A stretch of 64,000 nt of DNA from ATM1 sp003577165 (GTDB lineage Bacteria > Armatimonadota > Fimbriimonadia > Fimbriimonadales > ATM1). Numbering within the stretch: the stretch's first letter is position 1; every line of letters starts with the position of its first letter. The notes beneath the pieces are model-generated. The model made no database searches. It was not told the origin of the DNA and worked only from the letters and a program-made list of their open reading frames with translations. The DNA lies in NCBI GenBank assembly GCA_030263715.1, contig SZPM01000004.1:62001-126000 (forward strand), given 5' to 3'. Positions 51,963-60,262 of this stretch are shown piece by piece. The position numbers and the translations under genes were made by a program.

Positions 51963-54338
51963 TTAACGGCGTGAATTGCGGGCTTTCCGGCTGACGTCGA
52001 GGGCCACCTGCAGCACTTCGCCTAGCGTTCGAACCGGCAGCACCTCGATCTGATCGAGCGCGTTCTTCGGAACCTCGGAGAGGTCCTTCAGGTTCTCACG
52101 CGGGATGATCATCCGCCTGATGCCCGCGCGGTGGGCCGCCAGGATCTTCTCCCGGAGACCGCCGACAGGTAGGACCTTCCCGCGGAGAGTGATCTCCCCG
52201 GTCATGGCCACGTCCGCCCGCACGGGTTTTCCGAGGATGTGGCTGGCAAAGGCCGTCGCGATCGTGATTCCTGCGGACGGTCCGTCCTTTGGAACCGCCC
52301 CTGCGGGAACATGGACGTGAACGTCGTGTGAGACCTTCGGTTGAACGTCGGCCTGCGACAGTTCCGTTCTCACGCAGGTGAGCGCGGTCTGCGCGCTCTC
52401 CTTCATCACGTCTCCGAGTTGGCCGGTCAGGATCACCTTCGGCTCCGGGCCGAGCGCGGGCGTGAGGGCGACTTCGATCGACACGATGTCGCCGCCGAAT
52501 TCCGTGTAGACCGCTCCGGTGGCAACGCCGATCTCATCGTTCTCGGACTTCGTTCCGAAAGGATACCGGGGGGGGCCAAGAAATCCCTCTGCGACGGCCG
52601 CAGTGACGGCCAGCTTCTTCTTGCTCCCTTCCGCATGAAGGCGCGCGGTCTTGCGACAGATCGTTGCGATCTCTCTTTCCAGGTTTCGAACACCTGCTTC
52701 GCGCGTGTAGTTTCGCACGATGTGCCGGATCGTGTCCGAAGAGATCTTGAGATCCTTCTCTTTTAGCCCGTGCTCCAAGATCCGCTTCGGTAGCAAAAAG
52801 TCCACCGCGATGCGCACCTTTTCATCTTCCGTGTAACTGGGAAAGTGAATGGTTTCCATTCGGTCGCGCAGCGGCCACGGGATGTTCTCCAGCAAGTTCG
52901 CGGTGCAGATAAACATGACCGCGCTGAGGTCGAAGGGCGCTTCGATGTAATGGTCTGTGAACCGGTCGTTCTGCTCTGGGTCGAGGGCCTCCAAGAGCGC
53001 GCTCGTCGGATCGCCGCGGTAGTCCATGCCCAACTTGTCGACTTCATCGAGCATGAACACCGGATTGCGAGTGCCGCACTGTTTGATGTTCGCGATAATC
53101 CGCCCTGGCATCGAGCCGATGTACGTCCTCCGATGCCCCCGAATTTCGGCCTCGTCTCGGATGCCGCCTAAGGACATGCGGACAAACTTGCGCCCCATCG
53201 CTTCCGCGATCGATCGCCCAATGCTCGTCTTTCCGACGCCGGGCGGACCCACGAAGCACAGAATCGGCCCGCGAAGCGACCGACTGATCTGACGCACTGC
53301 CAAGAAGTCCAACACGCGATCCTTAACCTTCTCCAATCCGAAGTGATCGCGGTCGAGGATCTCTTTGCCGGACCGGACGTCCAGCCTGTCCTCGCTCGCG
53401 TGCTGCCAGGGCAGGGAAGTGAGCCAGTCGAGGTAGGTTCGGATGACCATCGCCTCCGGCGAGGCGCTGGGAGAGCGCTCCAAGCGACGCAGTTCGCTTT
53501 CTGCCCTTTCGCGCACTTCGATGGGCATCCCGGACTGTTCGATGCGAGAGAGGTACTCGGAGACCTCCCCCCCCCTCTCGTCCCGCTCGTTCAACTCCTG
53601 CTGAATGATCTTGAGTTGTTCCCGAAGGTAGTACTCGCGTTGCGTTGCGCCGAGTTCTTCCTCGACACGCGTACGAATGTCCTGCTGAAGTTCGAGGACG
53701 TCCTTCTCGCGGTTCAGCAGTTGTAGGGTGGTCTCGAGCCTCTGTCTCGGATCAGTGATCTCTAAGATGGCCTGCTTTTGCGCAGGCCGAATCGGAAGGT
53801 GGTGCGCGATCAGGTCCGCGAGCGCGCCCGCCCGCTCTTCGTGAGTGGCGGCCTGCATCGCTTCGAACGGAATCTGCTTCCCCAACTGCATGACCGCCTC
53901 GAACAGCCGCACTGCTTCGCGCATGGAGGCGTCGATGTCCGCGCCGCCTGCCCGCTTCTCGGGGATCTCGCTGCCGGTCGCTCGGATGTAGCCTGCCTCG
54001 AACCGGACTCGCTCGGCGGAGAACCGATGGAGGCCTTTGAGCGCAACGCGCATCGTCCCATCCGGCATCGGCAGGACCTGGATCACTTCGCTGACGGTTC
54101 CGAATCGGTGAAGGTCGTCCGGCGTCGGGTCTTCCACACCCACGTCCGTCTGCGTGAGAACCAGTACATTTCGGCTCTCCTCGAGCGCACGATGAAGGGC
54201 GCGCAGTGACACCTCCCGGCCGACCAGCAGGGTGTTCACGTGCTCGGGAAAGTGCACGGCGTCTCGCACCGGGAGGACGGGGAGGCCTTTCCCGTGCTTC
54301 GACCGCCGCGCGCCACCCTGTCCGCCACGCCGAGGCAT
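51963..54338 (-). CDS. lon: ATP-dependent protease Lon
   Basis: A 791-residue soluble AAA+ protease. LAN substrate domain (about 20-210, LPVLPVRDAVHFPEHVNTLLVG), helical/AAA region with Walker A GPPGVGKTS and Walker B VFMLDEVDKLG, and the C-terminal protease with Ser688 in KDGPSAG and Lys in REKILAAHRAG. Length matches LonA. It is a second regulated proteolysis machine beside the proteasome; the dop-ubact genes lie close on the other side, but on the opposite strand. Confidence 0.97.
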   Translation of the reverse strand: MPRRGGQGGARRSKHGKGLPVLPVRDAVHFPEHVNTLLVGREVSLRALHRALEESRNVLVLTQTDVGVEDPTPDDLHRFGTVSEVIQVLPMPDGTMRVALKGLHRFSAERVRFEAGYIRATGSEIPEKRAGGADIDASMREAVRLFEAVMQLGKQIPFEAMQAATHEERAGALADLIAHHLPIRPAQKQAILEITDPRQRLETTLQLLNREKDVLELQQDIRTRVEEELGATQREYYLREQLKIIQQELNERDERGGEVSEYLSRIEQSGMPIEVRERAESELRRLERSPSASPEAMVIRTYLDWLTSLPWQHASEDRLDVRSGKEILDRDHFGLEKVKDRVLDFLAVRQISRSLRGPILCFVGPPGVGKTSIGRSIAEAMGRKFVRMSLGGIRDEAEIRGHRRTYIGSMPGRIIANIKQCGTRNPVFMLDEVDKLGMDYRGDPTSALLEALDPEQNDRFTDHYIEAPFDLSAVMFICTANLLENIPWPLRDRMETIHFPSYTEDEKVRIAVDFLLPKRILEHGLKEKDLKISSDTIRHIVRNYTREAGVRNLEREIATICRKTARLHAEGSKKKLAVTAAVAEGFLGPPRYPFGTKSENDEIGVATGAVYTEFGGDIVSIEVALTPALGPEPKVILTGQLGDVMKESAQTALTCVRTELSQADVQPKVSHDVHVHVPAGAVPKDGPSAGITIATAFASHILGKPVRADVAMTGEITLRGKVLPVGGLREKILAAHRAGIRRMIIPRENLKDLSEVPKNALDQIEVLPVRTLGEVLQVALDVSRKARNSRR

Positions 54339-54354
54339 GTTCGGACGTTACCGC

Positions 54355-54540
54355 ATGGCTCGTTTCAAGTGGCACGGCAATTGCCCCGGCTTCTTCCTGA
54401 TGCGAACTCGTCGCCTTCTCCCCCTCGCGGCCGCCGCCCTCGCCGCACTCGCGGCAGTCGTCTACCTCCGACTTCAGCCCGAGACCGAGGCAGGGGCCGA
54501 TCCACTCCAGTCGGAGACCTTTGAAATGGTCCAGCGCTGA
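54355..54540 (+). CDS. Possible small membrane peptide
   Basis: A frame of up to 61 codons (or 46 from ATG 54400) with an Ala/Leu-rich hydrophobic stretch LPLAAAALAALAAVVYLRL, between the divergent lon gene and the 219-residue gene. No ribosome site is evident for either ATG. It could equally be chance in GC-rich sequence. Confidence 0.3.
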   Translation: MARFKWHGNCPGFFLMRTRRLLPLAAAALAALAAVVYLRLQPETEAGADPLQSETFEMVQR

Positions 54541-54615
54541 GCCGGATCGCAACGGGCCCAACCGATATCGCGTAATCTATCGGAGCGCACACAGCGCGCG
54601 TCGAGAGGTGACAAC

Positions 54616-55275
54616 ATGACTTTCCTGTTTGCAGTAGCTGCGACTGCGATGCTGCCGGTCCAAAAGTGGGAGATCAAGGCTCCCTTCACGGAGGGATTCA
54701 CGCAGAAATTGGCCGTCCAGGCTGAGATCACGACTCAGGGCACGATGGCGCTCGATTTCATGGCCGTCCTGACGATCAAGAAGAAAGATGACAAAGGATT
54801 TCAGGCGGAGCTCGCTTGGAAAGACCTGCAGCTCGACGGCCAGCCGATCGGCGAAGACCTCACTGCTCCAGCGCAGTTAGGCACGAGAGGCGAACTCGTG
54901 CGCGCCGAAGACGAGGAACTCGGAGAGACCTTAACGAGAATGGCGAATCCCTTCTTCATTCTCTACCCACCGAACGGAGTCCAAGCGGGCGACAAGTGGT
55001 CTCACTCCCAAGAACTGAAGACGACCGACGGCAACTTCAAAGTCACCTACGACTACGAAGTGAAGGGCGTCGAGAAGATCGGCGAGACGGAAGTCCTGAA
55101 GATCGCCGTCAAGGCTGCGGAGTCCGGCCTGACACCGCCGATGAAGTACGACGGCTTCTACTGGATAGCCAAAGACGGCACGATCGAGAGACTCGAACTC
55201 AACATCACCGACTGGCCGGTCCCTCCTATGGGAGGGAGTTTCCCGCTCAAACTGAAAGCCACGAAGTCCAAGTAA
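54616..55275 (+). CDS. Hypothetical exported protein upstream of dop
   Basis: 219 residues. A short signal-like N-terminus (1-13, TFLFAVAATAML) is followed by a beta-rich domain (WEIKAPFTEGFTQKLAVQAEI; KWSHSQELKTTDGNFKVTYDYEV; YDGFYWIAKDGTIERLEL), the pattern of DUF6263-like or lipocalin-shaped exported proteins. GAGGTGA 5 bases ahead of the ATG. The dop gene begins 43 bases after the stop, through a terminator-like hairpin. No link to proteolysis is visible in the sequence. Confidence 0.65.
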   Translation: MTFLFAVAATAMLPVQKWEIKAPFTEGFTQKLAVQAEITTQGTMALDFMAVLTIKKKDDKGFQAELAWKDLQLDGQPIGEDLTAPAQLGTRGELVRAEDEELGETLTRMANPFFILYPPNGVQAGDKWSHSQELKTTDGNFKVTYDYEVKGVEKIGETEVLKIAVKAAESGLTPPMKYDGFYWIAKDGTIERLELNITDWPVPPMGGSFPLKLKATKSK

Positions 55276-55296
55276 CTCGGCTTCGGCCTCACATCT

Positions 55297-55330
55297 CACG
55301 GGAGGTAGCATCCCTCCCGTGCGTCTTTTT
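55297..55330 (+). promoter_or_regulatory. Terminator-like hairpin enclosing the dop ribosome site and start codon
   Basis: CACGGGAGG (55297-55305) pairs perfectly with CCTCCCGTG (55313-55321) around TAGCATC, followed by CGTC and five T (55326-55330). The left arm contains GGGAGG, the best ribosome site for dop, and the right arm contains the GTG start (55319-55321). It ends the upstream gene, gates dop, or both. Confidence 0.65.
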
Positions 55331-56746
55331 GGGAGCGACATCGAATACGGCCTTCAGATCGAAGGCCGAGATGTTGCGGACCAATTGGAAGACTCGGCGG
55401 AAGTGATCCGATCGCTCCAAGCGAACTCCGTCGGTTGTTGGGACTACGCTCTCGAATCCCCAAGATGCGACCTTCGAGGATTCAGCGTCGATCGCCTGAC
55501 CACCGACCCGGCTGACTCCGTATGGGACGTCGGTCGCGTCCACCCTCCGGAAAGCGAACTGAGGTCGGATCGCGTCCTCGAAAACGGCGCGCGCCTTTAC
55601 AACGACCACGGACACCCGGAATACGCTACGCCCGAATGCCGTCGGATTGCGGACGCGCTCGCGCACGAGTTGGCCGGTGAACGCATCGTCCTACAGGCTG
55701 CGAAGGACTTCCAGGAGCGCACAGGACGCGCAGTCAAAATCTACAAGAACAACACTGACTACCACGGCGCTTCCTACGGGAGCCACGAGAACTACCTCGT
55801 ACCGAGGAGCGTGCAGTTTGCAGATCTGCTCTCGCACCTCGTTCCTTTCCTCATCTCCCGATCGATCCTCTTCGGCGCGGGCAAGGTCGGCTCGGAGAGC
55901 CGCCCGGACGTGCGCTTTCAATTGAGCCAAAGAGCGGACTTCTTCACGGAACTCGCGAGCGTAGACACTCTTTATCGGCGACCGATCTTCAACACGCGCG
56001 ATGAACCGCATGCCGAGCAGGAGCGCTGGATTCGACTTCACGTCATTTGTGGTGACGCCAACAGAATGCCCTGGTCCATCGCGATGAAGTTCGGGACCAT
56101 GTCGCTGGTGCTTCGGCTCCTCGAAATGGGAGACCGGGTGGAGTGGGCGCTTCGTGACCCAGTGACCGCTTTTCGAGACGCATCACGGATTCTGGACGGC
56201 TCCAGGATCGAAACGACTTCCGGATGGACGAATAGCGCTGAAGTGCTCGACGATTACCGCTGTGCGTGCGAATCTCGGTTCCGGGGAACCGACGCCGAAA
56301 CGGATTGGGTGCTCGACGAATGGAACGCTGCGCTGGAAGACTTTCGAACCGATTGGACACGCTTGGCGGATCGCGTGGACTGGGCAGCGAAGAGGCTTAT
56401 GCTCGAACAGTTCTGCGGCCCAGTGGAAACATGGGACGCTCCTCTCGCTCAGTCCCTCGACCTCGAGTATCACAACCTCGAACCACAGGACAGCCTCTTC
56501 GACGCGCTGGTCGCAGAAGGGCAGACTCGAACCGTAATTCCGGAGTCTCGAATACTGGACGCGATGTCGATGCCTCCTCAGGACACCCGTGCGCAACTCA
56601 GAGCAGAAGTCGTTCGCACTTACGGCGAGCAGGTGCAGGCGATCGGCTGGCGACGCGCGATCATCTCGGCGGGCCCAGACGATTCGAGGGTGGTAGAGTT
56701 TCCCGTCAACTGGGAAACTGGAACCCTGTCAGACCTTCTGGAGTAA
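55319..56746 (+). CDS. dop: Dop-like depupylase/deamidase of the UBact (Pup-type) system
   Basis: A 475-residue carboxylate-amine-ligase-fold enzyme of the Dop/PafA family. Dop removes (and, for Gln-ended forms, deamidates) the ubiquitin-like tag. Signs of Dop rather than the ligase PafA: the N-terminus MRLFGSDIEYG, WDYALESPRCDLRGF followed by a roughly 30-residue insert (Dop loop) before ENGARLYNDHGHPEYATPE, and YKNNTDYHGASYGSHENYL, FQLSQRADFFTE, NTRDEPHAEQERWIRLHVI. The putative nucleophile Asp is Asp96 in NDHGHPE. GTG is the start because it alone gives the family N-terminus. ubact follows after 9 bases. Confidence 0.92.
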   Translation: MRLFGSDIEYGLQIEGRDVADQLEDSAEVIRSLQANSVGCWDYALESPRCDLRGFSVDRLTTDPADSVWDVGRVHPPESELRSDRVLENGARLYNDHGHPEYATPECRRIADALAHELAGERIVLQAAKDFQERTGRAVKIYKNNTDYHGASYGSHENYLVPRSVQFADLLSHLVPFLISRSILFGAGKVGSESRPDVRFQLSQRADFFTELASVDTLYRRPIFNTRDEPHAEQERWIRLHVICGDANRMPWSIAMKFGTMSLVLRLLEMGDRVEWALRDPVTAFRDASRILDGSRIETTSGWTNSAEVLDDYRCACESRFRGTDAETDWVLDEWNAALEDFRTDWTRLADRVDWAAKRLMLEQFCGPVETWDAPLAQSLDLEYHNLEPQDSLFDALVAEGQTRTVIPESRILDAMSMPPQDTRAQLRAEVVRTYGEQVQAIGWRRAIISAGPDDSRVVEFPVNWETGTLSDLLE

Positions 56747-56755
56747 GCAGAAACA

Positions 56756-56944
56756 ATGGCGCCCGTAATCAACGCAGAGCGAAGGGAAAGAGACCTCCCC
56801 ATTCCGGAACGAAAACCTGGAGAGGACGAAGGGCCCTCCAAAAGGGACGTCCGCAAGCCGCAGGGCGACAACGAACTCCTTCGCAGGATGAGAAAGGTCG
56901 ACCCGGACCAGGCGAAAAAGTATCGGCAGAGAAGCGGCGAGTAA
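56756..56944 (+). CDS. ubact: UBact, ubiquitin-like (Pup-related) protein modifier
   Basis: A 62-residue, highly charged, disordered-looking protein: Arg/Glu/Pro/Lys-rich, no Cys, Trp or Phe. The C-terminal third, DNELLRRMRKVDPDQAKKY followed by RQRSGE, matches the UBact family, whose members end in Arg-Thr/Ser-Gly-Glu or -Gln. The last residue is already Glu, so it should be ready for ligation to target lysines without prior deamidation by Dop. Gene order dop-modifier is the same as dop-pup in actinobacteria. GGAG lies 12 bases before the ATG, at the dop stop. Confidence 0.92.
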   Translation: MAPVINAERRERDLPIPERKPGEDEGPSKRDVRKPQGDNELLRRMRKVDPDQAKKYRQRSGE

Positions 56945-57032
56945 AGGCGCCGCATCTCCCCAGTCCCGGAATCCCCGACTTTTGCCGGGTCACGTCTTCC
57001 GAGCGCAGTCCGGCATATGGAATGAATCTACT

Positions 57033-57260
57033 ATGCACGTCCACCGTGTTGGCTCGGGATACGGGGCGGCGCTGGCAGCATTTGAGGCGGGGCAGTCGAG
57101 ATTGCTCTCGGCGATCGAGTCCATGGCCAAAGGCGACCTCGATACCTTGCCTTGCGACTGGATCGAGTTGAGCCTGGCGAAAGTCCACTACCGAGTAGGG
57201 GTGGCGCTCTTCCGGACGCAGGCTGAAATGGACCGAAGCCTCCTCGACATCTTCGCGTGA
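57033..57260 (+). CDS. Small unknown protein after ubact
   Basis: 75 residues from ATG 57033 (a TTG at 56982 would add 17). Predicted mostly helical: GYGAALAAFEAGQSRLLSAIESM, then SLAKVHYRVGVALFRTQAEM and DRSLLDIFA. No signal peptide, Cys or metal motif. I do not recognise a family. It follows ubact by 88 bases on the same strand and ends one base before the convergent creatininase-family gene, so it may belong to the dop-ubact unit. The ribosome site is weak. Confidence 0.6.
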   Translation: MHVHRVGSGYGAALAAFEAGQSRLLSAIESMAKGDLDTLPCDWIELSLAKVHYRVGVALFRTQAEMDRSLLDIFA

Positions 57261-57261
57261 C

Positions 57262-58026
57262 TTAAGACGGCCGCACGTCTTCCATCACGTAGCCGGCAAA
57301 GATGTGGTCGATCGCCTGCACCACACCCTCAACGGCAAGCCCAATCAGCTGCTCCCCTTTCTCCCGGGTTGCGAGCGTCGCGTACCCGGAACTCCCCATC
57401 TCCGTAATCTCGTCGAACGTCTGGATGTAATTCAAACCGCTTGGCGCAGCTGGGCTCATCCCAAGTTGGTCGTCCCGCAACCTCGCCTCCCGGACGAGTT
57501 CGGGGTGCAGATACATCATCATCGAAGCCTCGGCTTCGCACGCGTGGCGAATCGTCTTGAGCGGGCCCTGCATGATCGTGGCGAGCCCGTCGGCCGCGAT
57601 CAGCGAGAAATACCCGCAGTGGGCGAACACGTGGTTCGGATAGGAGCGCTTCAACTCGCGAAGCGTCGTGCCGTTCGGCTCAGTATTGCCGCCATGTCCG
57701 TTGACGACGAAGAATTTGCGAAAGCCATGCGCCATCGCACACTCGATGACCTCCGTCAAGACTGCCGAGTAAGTGGCAATGCTGGCCGTCGCTGTCCCAG
57801 CGAACGACATATGGTGGGAAGAACATCCCAACCAGATTCCAGGATACAGGAGTGACTTTGTGGGCCTCTCTGCATGGGCGCGATGCGCAACGCCGGTCGA
57901 GAGCAGCGTGTCAGTGAAGAGGGGCAGGTGAGGACCGTGTTGTTCAAGGCTACCGGTCGGGATGAGGCAGACCGCCTCTTTGTCGAAATCTCGGATCTCT
58001 TCCCAGGTGGATTCGCCGACGATCAC
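57262..58026 (-). CDS. Creatininase-family amidohydrolase
   Basis: A 254-residue metal-dependent amidohydrolase of the creatininase/MftE/ArfB superfamily. Metal ligands appear in PTGSLEQHGPHLPLFTD (Glu and His, about 23-39), in the His/Asp region and in VVNGHGGNTEPN; a later Glu in ACEAEASMMM. The substrate is unknown; members open cyclic amides or remove residues from modified peptides. It follows dnaA on the same strand with one base between. Confidence 0.87.
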   Translation of the reverse strand: MIVGESTWEEIRDFDKEAVCLIPTGSLEQHGPHLPLFTDTLLSTGVAHRAHAERPTKSLLYPGIWLGCSSHHMSFAGTATASIATYSAVLTEVIECAMAHGFRKFFVVNGHGGNTEPNGTTLRELKRSYPNHVFAHCGYFSLIAADGLATIMQGPLKTIRHACEAEASMMMYLHPELVREARLRDDQLGMSPAAPSGLNYIQTFDEITEMGSSGYATLATREKGEQLIGLAVEGVVQAIDHIFAGYVMEDVRPS

Positions 58027-58027
58027 G

Positions 58028-59386
58028 TCAGTTCAGCCCGAGTTTTTCGCGCACATCGTCCACCTGCTTCCGAACGGCTTGATCGCTGCAGTAGAGTCTG
58101 TCCACCTTCCTGAACGCGTGCATGATGGAGGTGTGGTCACGGCCACTGAACTCTTGGCCGATCTGATTCCAACTAAGGTGCAGCCATTTTCGAATGATGT
58201 AGATGGCAACGTGCCTTGCATGGGCGAGCCTCGCCTTACGCACTGGACCCAGCAGATCTTGCGGCTCAACTCGCAAATGGTCAGCGACTGCAGAGACGAC
58301 GTCCTTGCAGCAAATCGCCTTCGGCTCGGGTCGAGCGTAGCTTGTTGCCAACACGCCCTTCGCCAATTCGAGATCCGGTTCTTGGCCGTTGAACGACGCC
58401 GTCGTTATGAGCGTCAATACAGCCCCCGTCAGCGTCCGGATGCTTCCGTGCGTGTTGACCGCCAAGAACTCGCAAACTTCTGGCGACAGCCTGTGGCCGA
58501 GCGCATCGGACTTCATCTCGATGATCTTTGCCCTCGTCTCCGTGTCCGGCGATCCGATCTCCGCGACGAGGCCGCTCTCAAAGCGCGAACGAAGCCTCTC
58601 GTCGATGCCCGGAATCATTCGTGGCGGCCGGTCGGCGGAGAGCACGACCTGATACCCCCTCTGGATGAGGTCGTTGAAGAGATGAAACACTTCTTCCTGG
58701 GTTTTCTCTTTGCCGTCCAGAAACTGAACGTCGTCGAGAAGCCAAACGCCCACTCGGGCGAAGGACCGAAGGAACTTGTCAACGGTGCGGTCCCGAATCG
58801 AATCAACAAGCCCGCGGCTGAACTGCTGCGCCGTCATGTATTGGCATCTCAAATTCGGCCGTGACTTCCGTACTTGATTTGCGATGGCGTGGAGGAGGTG
58901 CGTTTTTCCAAGCCCTGTGTCCCCATAAATGTAGAGAGGGTTGCACTTCTTTCCCGGTTCTCGGGCGACCGCCTGAGCGCCGCTGCTTGCGATGAGGTTG
59001 CTCTTTCCGACGACGAAGTTCTCAAACGTGAAATCGTCGAATGATGGGTCCGAGGTTTCAGGAGCAATGTAAACAGGCTCGGCAGCCTCCGCTCCACGCA
59101 CGTTTGGCACCGCTTCGATCGCGATTCGGATCGGTCGCTCCAACTCGCACGATAATTCGGCCTCGATGAGGGTTCGATACTTCTCGCTGACCCATTCCTG
59201 AACGAACCGTCCCGGCGCGTTCAATACCACAACTTCCCCGTCCGAATCGGCAACATTGAGGGGTGCAAGGAACTTCTTGAATTGTCCTTCCGTCACCACG
59301 CCGGAAAGTCGTTCGAGCACCGCGCTGAACGCGCGTCGGGTCTTCTCGACAGACGGGTTACCGCCCAGGCTCAATTGCTCGGACAT
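58028..59386 (-). CDS. dnaA: Chromosomal replication initiator DnaA
   Basis: 452 residues. Domain I (about 8-90, with EGQFKKFLAPLNV), a linker, the AAA+ domain with Walker A GDTGLGKTH (about 153) and Walker B WLLDDVQFLDG, and domain IV (about 350-450) with the DNA-contact signature GRDHTSIMHAFRKV. dnaN is not adjacent; thiN lies upstream and a creatininase-family gene downstream, so the locus is not the classical dnaA-dnaN origin block. Confidence 0.97.
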   Translation of the reverse strand: MSEQLSLGGNPSVEKTRRAFSAVLERLSGVVTEGQFKKFLAPLNVADSDGEVVVLNAPGRFVQEWVSEKYRTLIEAELSCELERPIRIAIEAVPNVRGAEAAEPVYIAPETSDPSFDDFTFENFVVGKSNLIASSGAQAVAREPGKKCNPLYIYGDTGLGKTHLLHAIANQVRKSRPNLRCQYMTAQQFSRGLVDSIRDRTVDKFLRSFARVGVWLLDDVQFLDGKEKTQEEVFHLFNDLIQRGYQVVLSADRPPRMIPGIDERLRSRFESGLVAEIGSPDTETRAKIIEMKSDALGHRLSPEVCEFLAVNTHGSIRTLTGAVLTLITTASFNGQEPDLELAKGVLATSYARPEPKAICCKDVVSAVADHLRVEPQDLLGPVRKARLAHARHVAIYIIRKWLHLSWNQIGQEFSGRDHTSIMHAFRKVDRLYCSDQAVRKQVDDVREKLGLN

Positions 59387-59602
59387 ACCTTCACGTAAAA
59401 GAAACCGTCGGCGTTGCGGTCAAAACCCTCCCCACGAAACCCCGCCAACGAGTTCGAGAATGATAACTGTTCTTCGCTCCGAATGCCACGCTTTCCCCGA
59501 CAATTCCGCAAAAATCTTCCGTGAAATTTCAAAAAATCCGGCTCCGCCTGAAAACACGTTGCGAGGCGTCTACTTGTACCTCGGGTGTAACCTGTTCCTC
59601 CT
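59387..59602. other. Intergenic region between divergent dnaA and thiN
   Basis: 216 bases. The middle (about 59500-59545) is A/T-richer than its surroundings (AAAAATCTTCC, AATTTCAAAAAATCC). I find no exact TTATCCACA or TGTGGATAA box, no TPP riboswitch core and no clear promoter, so an origin cannot be claimed here. Confidence 0.45.
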
Positions 59603-60262
59603 ATGCCGGGCGTCGAACGCGCCCTGATCGTGGCGAGCGGAACAAGGCTGCCGCATGACTTGCCAAGGTGGATCTCGGAAGCGAGTCACGTCGTCGCGGC
59701 TGACGGCGGCGCTAACCTCATCCGCGACTTTCAGGCCGCCGCCTTGACGATCCTCGGGGACTTTGACAGCATCGACCCATCCTTCCGCGAATACTTTGCG
59801 CACGCAGCCGTCCTCCATCGGGAGGATCAGGAATCCACCGACTTTCAAAAGGCCCTGCAGTACACCGTTCAGGACCTTCGGGCAGAGTCCATCTCCGTCG
59901 TCGCCTCCGAAGGTGATCTCCTGGATCACACTCTGTCGGCTCTCTCGAGCGCGTCCGCGCTTGCCGACGAGGCGAGAATACGCTTCGTCTTCGAAAGGTC
60001 GATCGCCACGCTCGTCGGTCCCTCCCGAAGTCCCGTTCAGTTGCGAACGCGGCCCGGAATCCGAGTCTCCCTCATCCCGTTGGCCGCTGCGGTTGTGGCG
60101 GAGACCTCCGGACTCAAGTACTCGCCCTCTGGCTTGCAGTTGGCGATTGGAGGCAGGGACGGAGTTTCGAATGAAGCGGTCGGCGATTCCGTAATGGTTG
60201 CGCTTGAAAGCGGTGTGCTCGCCGTGTTCACCGAGCGCTGGGAAGGCGAGGATCGCTGGTGA
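59603..60262 (+). CDS. thiN: Thiamine pyrophosphokinase
   Basis: A 219-residue enzyme transferring pyrophosphate from ATP to thiamine. Marks: VVAADGGANLIRDF (about 30-43), the catalytic ILGDFDSIDPS, the QESTDFQKAL block, and SLIPLAAAVVAETSGLKY in the C-terminal thiamine-binding part. It indicates salvage of imported thiamine. The symporter gene follows with a 4-base overlap (GTGA). Confidence 0.92.
   Translation: MPGVERALIVASGTRLPHDLPRWISEASHVVAADGGANLIRDFQAAALTILGDFDSIDPSFREYFAHAAVLHREDQESTDFQKALQYTVQDLRAESISVVASEGDLLDHTLSALSSASALADEARIRFVFERSIATLVGPSRSPVQLRTRPGIRVSLIPLAAAVVAETSGLKYSPSGLQLAIGGRDGVSNEAVGDSVMVALESGVLAVFTERWEGEDRW

Noticed and set aside
55319..56746. Calling the gene pafA (Pup ligase)
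   Set aside because: The insert between ESPRCDLRGF and ENGARLY and the KNNTD-GASYGSHENYL block are Dop features; PafA lacks that insert.
59387..59602. TPP riboswitch before thiN
   Set aside because: No CTGAGA-type or matching P4/P5 core segments could be found.
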